In this document: one piece after another, positions 1 to 4,237 of the stretch
How positions within the stretch are numbered: position 1 is the first letter of the stretch
Layout: each line of letters begins with the position of its first letter
Assembly (NCBI GenBank): GCA_017453765.1
Contig: JAFTEG010000278.1
Span: forward strand, 1-5,575
DNA: 5,575 nucleotides
Direction: 5' to 3'
Source of the DNA: Selenomonadaceae bacterium
GTDB taxonomy: Bacteria; Bacillota; Negativicutes; Selenomonadales; Selenomonadaceae
Notes under the pieces: generated by a model
Seen by the model: the letters and a program-made list of their open reading frames with translations, nothing else
The model's database searches: none
Told to the model about the DNA's origin: nothing
Position numbers and translations under genes: made by a program

Positions 1-1036
1 CATCGAGCAGGTCTTGATATTTATCCTCCATGCCAGCTTCTTTAAGCTGATTTGTGAGATTTGAGAGCATACCGCCGGGAATTTGGAAGTCAAGCACATT
101 CGGATTTACATCGAAGTAACCTTTGAGTCCAAACTCTTCAATCAATTCTTTTTTGACGCCCAAGAAATGTTTTGCAATCGGCGTAAGGGCTTGACGATCC
201 AAAGTTTGACTTTCATCTCGTGCATTGACGACGACGGCGGGAACTTCAACTTGTTCATACTTGCTGCCTTCAAACATCGCCAAAATTGTTTCGGTGCAAG
301 GCTGGCTTGTGTCGCAGGAGAAAGGTGAAAGTGCGCAGTCGATAATATCAACGCCCGCTTCAATCGCTTTAATATATGTCGCGTGCCCAAATCCCGACGT
401 GCAATGCGTATGAAGTTCAACGGGCGTATCGCCGAGTTCGGCTTTTAACTTTGTAACCAAGTCGTAGGCAACATACGGCGCAAGAAGTCCCGACATATCC
501 TTAATACAAATTGAGTGACAGCCCATTTCTTTAAGTTGAAGTGCAAGCTTAGCAAAGACTTCGTTGCTGTGTACGGGGCTAATCGTGTAGACAAGGCAGC
601 CTTGAACTTCCGGCTTTTCCGGTGCTTCCAATGCGGCTTTAATTGCAACGCGCAGATTGTTTACGTCGTTAAGTGCGTCAAAAATTCTGAATACGCCGAT
701 ACCGTGTTTGGACGCGCACTTTACAAATTTTTCTACAACGTCATTTGAATAGTGATTGTAGCCGAGAAGGTTTTGTCCGCGCAGGAGCATTTGAATAGGA
801 GTTTTCTTAAGGTTAGCCTTGAGTTTGTCGAGACGTTCCCAAGGGTCTTCGTCCAAAAAACGCAGGCAAGTATCAAAAGTTGCACCGCCCCATGCTTCAA
901 GGGCTTTATAACCAATATCGTCCAAACTTGCAAGCATCGGCTCCATTTGGCGATAGCGCATTCTCGTTGCACAAAGTGATTGGTGACCGTCACGCAGGAC
1001 GGTTTCCATAATTTTTACTTTTTTAGGTTCCGCCAT
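1..1036 (-). CDS. oadA: Biotin-dependent carboxyltransferase subunit, oxaloacetate decarboxylase alpha / pyruvate carboxylase subunit B family (3' part outside window)
   Basis: The minus-strand frame is open from the ATG at 1036-1034 to the window edge (345 codons; the rest lies to the left). The family moves CO2 between carboxybiotin and pyruvate/oxaloacetate in a TIM-barrel active site. Visible motifs: TVLRDGHQSL (residues 12-21, with metal-ligand Asp16), the WGGATFD block (49-55), MLLRGQNLLGY (83-93), IKDMSG (178-183, with Lys179 as the expected carbamylated lysine), HTH (His209 and His211, metal ligands) and QIPGGMLSNL (318-327), which opens the conserved second domain. The start is supported by AAGGAG at 1051-1046, nine bases upstream. 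The C-terminal part and any fused biotinyl domain are not visible, so sodium-pump OadA, PycB and transcarboxylase 5S cannot be separated with certainty. The segment HTHCTSG with SPFSCDTSQP (237-246) looks more like the PycB/OadA group than 5S. It is first in its transcript, divergent from cbiT. Confidence 0.93.
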   Translation of the reverse strand, partial: MAEPKKVKIMETVLRDGHQSLCATRMRYRQMEPMLASLDDIGYKALEAWGGATFDTCLRFLDEDPWERLDKLKANLKKTPIQMLLRGQNLLGYNHYSNDVVEKFVKCASKHGIGVFRIFDALNDVNNLRVAIKAALEAPEKPEVQGCLVYTISPVHSNEVFAKLALQLKEMGCHSICIKDMSGLLAPYVAYDLVTKLKAELGDTPVELHTHCTSGFGHATYIKAIEAGVDIIDCALSPFSCDTSQPCTETILAMFEGSKYEQVEVPAVVVNARDESQTLDRQALTPIAKHFLGVKKELIEEFGLKGYFDVNPNVLDFQIPGGMLSNLTNQLKEAGMEDKYQDLLD

Positions 1037-1052
1037 CAAGCAACACTCCTTT

Positions 1053-1069
1053 AAATTTTGCGAAAATTT
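1053..1069 (-). repeat. Small AT inverted repeat in the carboxyltransferase leader
   Basis: AAATTTT (1053-1059) and AAAATTT (1063-1069) are perfect inverted copies around a 3-base centre. They lie in the predicted mRNA leader and end one base before the AAGGAG ribosome binding site (1051-1046). The stem would be seven A-U pairs, so it is weak, and a chance origin in this A/T-tract-rich DNA is quite possible. Confidence 0.4.
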
Positions 1070-1084
1070 TTTAACATTATCGAA

Positions 1085-1113
1085 ATTATAGAATTTATCT
1101 TTTGCATTGTCAA
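1085..1113 (-). promoter_or_regulatory. Perfect-consensus sigma-A/sigma-70 promoter for the carboxyltransferase gene
   Basis: Read on the minus strand, TTGACA (1113-1108) is followed after exactly 17 bases by TATAAT (1090-1085). All 12 hexamer positions match the housekeeping consensus. The expected transcription start is near 1078, giving a leader of about 42 bases that contains the ribosome binding site. The 20 bases upstream of the -35 are not strongly AT-rich, so no clear UP element is seen. Confidence 0.85.
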
Positions 1114-1178
1114 TGAAGATACGGCGCGTTGGTTGGGAAAATTTTAATTTTTCACAAATGCCGCGCGAAAATTTTTTT

Positions 1179-1211
1179 GTTAGCTTTTTATCGCTAATAG
1201 CTAACCGCTAA
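1179..1211. promoter_or_regulatory. Candidate operator: GCTAA heptads with an inverted partner
   Basis: Three tandem 7-base units share GCTAA: TCGCTAA (1191-1197), TAGCTAA (1198-1204) and CCGCTAA (1205-1211). A fourth copy is inverted at 1180-1184. GTTAGCT (1179-1185) and AGCTAAC (1199-1205) form a perfect 7-base inverted repeat around a 13-base centre. The cluster ends seven bases before the -35 of the rightward promoter, about -75 to -43 from its predicted start, where an activator or a looping regulator could bind. No known regulator motif was recognised, so the role is inference. Confidence 0.4.
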
Positions 1212-1218
1212 ATAAATT

Positions 1219-1247
1219 TTGCCGTACAGATTATTTTTGTGTATAAT
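1219..1247 (+). promoter_or_regulatory. Predicted sigma-A promoter of the cbiT-uvrC cluster
   Basis: TTGCCG (1219-1224, 4 of 6 to consensus) lies 17 bases before a perfect TATAAT (1242-1247). Transcription would begin near 1254, leaving only about 12 bases before the preferred cbiT ATG at 1266, barely enough for the Shine-Dalgarno site. Either the leader is unusually short or an upstream promoter not recognised here is also used. Confidence 0.65.
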
Positions 1248-1254
1248 TTTAATT

Positions 1255-1260
1255 AGGTGA
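1255..1260 (+). promoter_or_regulatory. Ribosome binding site that decides the cbiT start
   Basis: AGGTGA lies five bases before the ATG at 1266. The two other in-frame candidates, GTG at 1257 and ATG at 1260, fall inside or directly against this site and would have no Shine-Dalgarno of their own. The ATG at 1266 is therefore preferred. Confidence 0.6.
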
Positions 1261-1265
1261 TGAAA

Positions 1266-1850
1266 ATGAATTTAGGAATTAAAGATGAAGAATTTTTACG
1301 CGGGGAAAAGATCCCTATGACGAAAAGGGAAGTCAGAATTTTAACTCTTGCACTTGCACGTGTAGGCGGCGCTGAAATTATTGCGGACATCGGCGCGGGT
1401 ACCGGCTCACTTTCAATCGAGGCGGCTAAATTTTCGCCGGACAGTAACATTTTTGCCGTTGAAAAAAATCCTGACGCCGTAGAGTTCCTCAAAAAAAATG
1501 TCAAAAAATTTTCCGCCGATAACGTCACGATTATTCACGCCGAAGCGTCGGAAGTGCTGAAAAATTTTTCGCAGATTGAAGTTGCACTAATCGGCGGCAG
1601 TGGCGGCAAGATTGAACAGATACTCGACGCCGTTAATAAAAAATTGAAAGTCGCCGGTCGCATTGCCGCAAATTTTATCGCGATTCAAAATTTGTCAATC
1701 TGCCTTGAATGGCTCCGCCGTCACAAAAATTATCACTATGAAGTTATGCAGGTGCAGGTTAATCACTTACAAAAAGTCGGCTCTTACGACATGGCGCGGG
1801 CGGCTAATCCAATTTACATTTTAATTGCGGAGAAATTACCCAATGACTGA
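1266..1850 (+). CDS. cbiT: Cobalt-precorrin-6B C15-methyltransferase (decarboxylating), CbiT
   Basis: This 194-residue protein is a class I SAM-dependent methyltransferase of the CbiT family (the C-terminal half of fused CobL-type enzymes). In anaerobic corrinoid synthesis CbiT methylates C15 and decarboxylates the C12 acetate side chain of cobalt-precorrin-6B to give cobalt-precorrin-7. Evidence: the family signature IPMTKREVR (16-24), the SAM-binding glycine loop DIGAGTG (41-47), the acidic end of strand 2 in AVEKN (64-68), and the CbiT-typical IGGSGG (109-114). The length matches stand-alone CbiT proteins. No other cbi/cob gene is in the window and no cobalamin riboswitch precedes it; its leader is too short for one. 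Its last 8 bases overlap uvrC in the string ATGACTGA, which suggests translational coupling. In-frame GTG 1257 or ATG 1260 would add two or three residues. Another small-molecule methyltransferase is possible but unlikely given the motifs. Confidence 0.9.
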   Translation: MNLGIKDEEFLRGEKIPMTKREVRILTLALARVGGAEIIADIGAGTGSLSIEAAKFSPDSNIFAVEKNPDAVEFLKKNVKKFSADNVTIIHAEASEVLKNFSQIEVALIGGSGGKIEQILDAVNKKLKVAGRIAANFIAIQNLSICLEWLRRHKNYHYEVMQVQVNHLQKVGSYDMARAANPIYILIAEKLPND

Positions 1851-3630
1851 ATTGGTGCAAGAAAAACTTAAGACGTTGCCGGATTCGCCCGGCGTCTACA
1901 TTATGAAAGATTCGCAGGGAAAAATTATCTACGTCGGCAAGGCGATAGTTTTAAAAAATCGCGTGCGGCAGTATTTTCAAAAAAACAAAAACCATTCGCC
2001 TAAGGTTATCGCTATGGTTGCAAAAATCGCGGACTTTGAAACTATCGTCACGGCGTCGGAAGTCGAAGCGCTTATCCTTGAATGTAACCTCATTAAAAAG
2101 CACAGACCGCGCTACAATATCTGCTTGAAGGACGATAAAAGCTACCCTTACTTGAAATTGACGCTGAATGAAGATTTTCCGCGCGTCTTTATCACGCGGC
2201 GCATTGTTGACGACGGCTCAAAATATTTCGGTCCCTACACAAATTCGCAGGCGGTTAAAGATTCGCTTGAACTTCTGCGCAAACTTTTTCCTCTGCGTAC
2301 GTGCAAGACTTTGGGCAAGCGTCCCTGTCTTGAATTTCACATTAACCGTTGCATGGCGCCCTGCGTCAACAAAATTTCCCGCGCAGATTACGCCGATCTA
2401 GTCAAGGCTACGGAAAAATTTTTGGAAGGACGTACGGCGGACGTTGAACGCGATTTGACGGCGAAAATGACAAAGGCGGCGGAGGATTTAAATTTTGAAC
2501 TTGCCGCGAAACTGCGCGACATACTTTTTGCCGTGAAAAAAATTTCCGAGAAACAGAAGATTGTCACGGATACCGGCGACATTGACGCTATCGGAATTTC
2601 GCGGCTTAACGATGAAGTCTGCGCGCAGATTTTTTTCATACGTGACGGCAAGGTTACTGGGCGTGAAAGTTTTCTGCTTAACGGCGCGGTTGATGAAGAT
2701 GATTCAAAAGTTACGGCGGAATTTATCAAGCAATATTACAGCCGTGCAAAAATTTCTGCGGCAGAAATTTTACTGCCTGTCACCTTACCAGACGATGACG
2801 TTGCGGTTTTATCAGACTGGCTTAACGTTAAAGTCACGGAGCCTAAACGCGGCGTCAAGCGGTCACTGGTTGAAATGGCGATTGAAAATGCGGCAAGGTA
2901 TTTGACTGAACTTTCTGCGCGGCGGGAACTTAAAACGGCGCAAACTTCGCAGGCGGTTGAAGACCTGCAAAAATTTTTACACCTGCCGAAACTTCCGCGT
3001 AAAATGGAGTGTTTCGACATTTCTCACTTTCAAGGCGCTGAAACTGTTGCGTCAATGGTAGTTTTTGAAAACGGCGAACCGAGTAAAAAAAATTACCGCC
3101 GATACAAAATTCGTTCGACGGAAGGCAAGCCCGATGATTTTATGTCAATGCGCGAAGTCACCGGCAGACGCTACGGCAAGTTGACGGCGGAAGAGTTGCC
3201 GGACTTGATTGTAATTGACGGCGGTATCGGTCAGCTTAATTCCGCGCTTGAAATTATTCGCTCATTCGGTCACGACGTGCCGGTTGTAGGTTTGGCGAAA
3301 GAATTTGAGTTAATCTTTGTCGAGGGCGAAAGTGAACCTGTTGAGTTGCCGCGCGAAAGTCAAGCGCTTTACCTTATGCAGAGAATACGTGACGAGGCGC
3401 ACCGTTTTGCGATAACGTACCACCGAAAATTGCGGCGTGCAAGAAATTTAAAATCGGAGCTTGACAACATTGCCGGTATCGGCGAAAAGCGGCGGGCGGA
3501 GCTTTTTAAAAAGTTCGGTACCATTGATAAAATTAAAGCCGCGTCGCTTGACGAGATTTTAACCGTGCCGGGCATGAATCGCGCCGCCGCAGAATCGCTG
3601 ATAAATTTTTTTAATGTGGAGAGAAAATAG
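1843..3630 (+). CDS. uvrC: Excinuclease ABC subunit C, UvrC
   Basis: This 595-residue protein makes both incisions in nucleotide-excision repair after UvrA/UvrB have marked the lesion. Domains in order: GIY-YIG nuclease (about 12-95) with Tyr19, Tyr30, Lys33, Arg40, Glu80 and Asn92 in the catalytic positions; a four-cysteine cluster (Cys154, 162, 170, 174) matching the iron-sulfur ligands described in UvrC; a UVR motif for UvrB contact (about 204-234); an RNase H-like nuclease with Asp392 (FDISH), Asp459 (VIDGG) and His520 (DEAHRF) as the catalytic triad; and tandem helix-hairpin-helix motifs (about 543-590) for DNA binding. All key residues are present, so it should be active. One oddity is GKAIVLKNR (32-40), where most family members have GKAKNLKNR or similar. 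The ATG at 1843 is preferred over the TTG at 1825 because GGAG (1829-1832) sits ten bases upstream. It overlaps cbiT by 8 bases and the next gene follows after one base. Confidence 0.97.
   Translation: MTELVQEKLKTLPDSPGVYIMKDSQGKIIYVGKAIVLKNRVRQYFQKNKNHSPKVIAMVAKIADFETIVTASEVEALILECNLIKKHRPRYNICLKDDKSYPYLKLTLNEDFPRVFITRRIVDDGSKYFGPYTNSQAVKDSLELLRKLFPLRTCKTLGKRPCLEFHINRCMAPCVNKISRADYADLVKATEKFLEGRTADVERDLTAKMTKAAEDLNFELAAKLRDILFAVKKISEKQKIVTDTGDIDAIGISRLNDEVCAQIFFIRDGKVTGRESFLLNGAVDEDDSKVTAEFIKQYYSRAKISAAEILLPVTLPDDDVAVLSDWLNVKVTEPKRGVKRSLVEMAIENAARYLTELSARRELKTAQTSQAVEDLQKFLHLPKLPRKMECFDISHFQGAETVASMVVFENGEPSKKNYRRYKIRSTEGKPDDFMSMREVTGRRYGKLTAEELPDLIVIDGGIGQLNSALEIIRSFGHDVPVVGLAKEFELIFVEGESEPVELPRESQALYLMQRIRDEAHRFAITYHRKLRRARNLKSELDNIAGIGEKRRAELFKKFGTIDKIKAASLDEILTVPGMNRAAAESLINFFNVERK
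2749..2771. repeat. 23-base near-perfect palindrome within uvrC
   Basis: The arms AAAATTTCTGC (2749-2759) and GCAGAAATTTT (2761-2771) are perfect inverted copies around a single G. In RNA this would fold as about ten base pairs with a CGG loop. It lies in the codons between the UVR motif and the RNase H-like domain. No T-run follows, so it is not an intrinsic terminator. The palindrome itself is certain; its function is unknown. Confidence 0.75.
3618..3623 (+). promoter_or_regulatory. Ribosome binding site that decides the TTG start of the membrane gene
   Basis: GGAGAG within the last uvrC codons sits eight bases before TTG at 3632. The alternative ATG at 3614 lies upstream of this site and is preceded only by an A/T run with no Shine-Dalgarno. 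TTG is therefore the better start. Confidence 0.6.
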
Positions 3631-3631
3631 T

Positions 3632-4108
3632 TTGAAGTGGATAAATCATCAAATTGTAACAGGCTTTATAGTGTACGCGGCAAGTGACAACGCTCTTTTT
3701 GTGGCGTCAAGCATTGTCGGCGCGGTACTGCCGGATAAAGTGGAAGGCTCCCCGCCGCAAGACAGTCGCGCGTATTGGAAGTGGCGTAAAAATCACCGTA
3801 CGTGGTCGCACTACCCGCCGCTGTACATTGCTTTAATTTTGGCGGCGCACTTTGCAACAGAGTATTTTCAAAATCCGCACGTGGAATTAATTTTAAGTCT
3901 TGTCACCTACGCACTTTTCGGCGCGTTACTTCACATAATCGAGGATGCAATCTGCGGCAAAGTTCCGGTCTTCACGCCGCACAGAAAGCACGGAATAAAA
4001 CTTTTTAAAGTCGGCTCATGGCAGGAATATTTTTTTGCCGCGCTGATAATCGGCGGCTGTCTGCTTTTCAGATTCAAAGATTTATTTTTGTCGGAATTTA
4101 ATTTGTAG
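3632..4108 (+). CDS. Small integral membrane protein, YdjM/DUF457-like putative metal-dependent hydrolase
   Basis: The protein has 158 residues from the TTG at 3632 (164 from the ATG at 3614). It resembles the YdjM/DUF457 family of inner-membrane proteins called putative metal-dependent hydrolases; no reaction is established, so a substrate cannot be given. Visible: His6 near the N-terminus, LPDKVEG (33-39), the basic/His block HRTWSHYP (55-62), then GALLHIIEDAICG (97-109) with His101 and Asp105, VPVFTP (111-116) and GSWQEY (128-133) near the end, as expected for the family. Hydrophobic segments lie at about 8-34, 62-78, 86-107 and 133-147. The conserved His and Asp residues would sit at membrane edges and could bind metal. 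It starts one base after the uvrC stop, so it is probably translated from the same mRNA. E. coli YdjM is known as a LexA-regulated gene, which makes the uvrC neighbour suggestive, but no LexA box is seen here. It ends in a double stop, TAGTAG. Confidence 0.75.
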   Translation: MKWINHQIVTGFIVYAASDNALFVASSIVGAVLPDKVEGSPPQDSRAYWKWRKNHRTWSHYPPLYIALILAAHFATEYFQNPHVELILSLVTYALFGALLHIIEDAICGKVPVFTPHRKHGIKLFKVGSWQEYFFAALIIGGCLLFRFKDLFLSEFNL

Positions 4109-4128
4109 TAGCGGAATTTAATTTGTAG
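4092..4128. repeat. 17-base direct repeat duplicating the 3' end of the membrane-protein gene
   Basis: CGGAATTTAATTTGTAG occurs at 4092-4108 and again at 4112-4128, separated by TAG (period 20). The first copy encodes the final residues EFNL and the stop; the second is non-coding and out of frame. It looks like a recent slippage or short tandem duplication. The second copy also supplies the TTGTAG proposed as a weak -35 for gltX. Confidence 0.85.
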
Positions 4129-4151
4129 CTTGCCGCAATTAGTGATATTAT
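4123..4151 (+). promoter_or_regulatory. Weak candidate promoter for gltX
   Basis: TTGTAG (4123-4128, 3 of 6) is spaced 17 bases from TATTAT (4146-4151, 5 of 6). An alternative -10, TATACT at 4149-4154, would have a 20-base spacer from the same -35. Transcription would start near 4158, giving a leader of about 80 bases. No convincing terminator separates gltX from the upstream cluster, so read-through could also supply it. Confidence 0.35.
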
Positions 4152-4183
4152 ACTGCTGAAATTTTAATGAAGTAAATCTTACA

Positions 4184-4218
4184 CTCTAATCCCTGTTCCC
4201 TAATCCCTGTTCCCTAAT
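4184..4218. repeat. Heptamer tandem repeat with a G-quadruplex pattern on the minus strand
   Basis: Five consecutive 7-base units are CTCTAAT, CCCTGTT, CCCTAAT, CCCTGTT and CCCTAAT, so a 14-base unit is present about 2.5 times. The minus strand carries four GGG tracts (complements of 4191-4193, 4198-4200, 4205-4207, 4212-4214), each separated by four bases, which satisfies the standard intramolecular quadruplex pattern. It ends 19 bases before the gltX start, directly before the ribosome binding site. Short heptanucleotide repeats of this kind are best known from cyanobacteria; the function here is unknown. Confidence 0.85.
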
Positions 4219-4221
4219 TTG

Positions 4222-4227
4222 AAAGGA
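4222..4227 (+). promoter_or_regulatory. Ribosome binding site for the TTG start of gltX
   Basis: AAAGGA lies ten bases before TTG at 4238. An in-frame TGA at 4232-4234 blocks any earlier start, and the first in-frame ATG is codon 16, inside the catalytic HIGH-type motif region. TTG is therefore the only sensible start. Confidence 0.75.
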
Positions 4228-4237
4228 TTGTTGATAT

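Noticed and set aside
142..993. Several short open frames on both strands across the left 1 kb
   Set aside because: They lie in other frames of the carboxyltransferase gene, whose minus-strand frame is open across the whole stretch and carries all family motifs.
1037..1265. Possible cobalamin riboswitch upstream of cbiT
   Set aside because: No B12-box-like sequence is seen and the predicted leader of about 12 bases is far too short.
1037..1265. LexA/SOS box for uvrC control
   Set aside because: No GAAC-N4-GTTC-type or CTGT-N8-ACAG-type site was found in the divergent region.
2388..3020. Minus-strand open frames of 94 and 113 codons within uvrC
   Set aside because: They are antisense shadows of uvrC, Ser/Ala-rich as expected from the reverse of its codons, with no ribosome binding site or recognisable domain.
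4111..4145. Intrinsic terminator after the membrane-protein gene
   Set aside because: Only very short inverted matches are found (GCGG with CCGC, TAATT with AATTA) and no T-run follows.
4167..4175. Start-stop mini-ORF ATG AAG TAA in the gltX leader
   Set aside because: It has no Shine-Dalgarno and is the sort of string expected by chance; nothing supports translation.
4184..4218. CRISPR array
   Set aside because: The units are 7 bases long with no spacers, so this is a simple tandem repeat.
4109..4237. T-box leader for gltX
   Set aside because: The spacer is only 129 bases with no T-box-like conserved sequence and no terminator/antiterminator pair.
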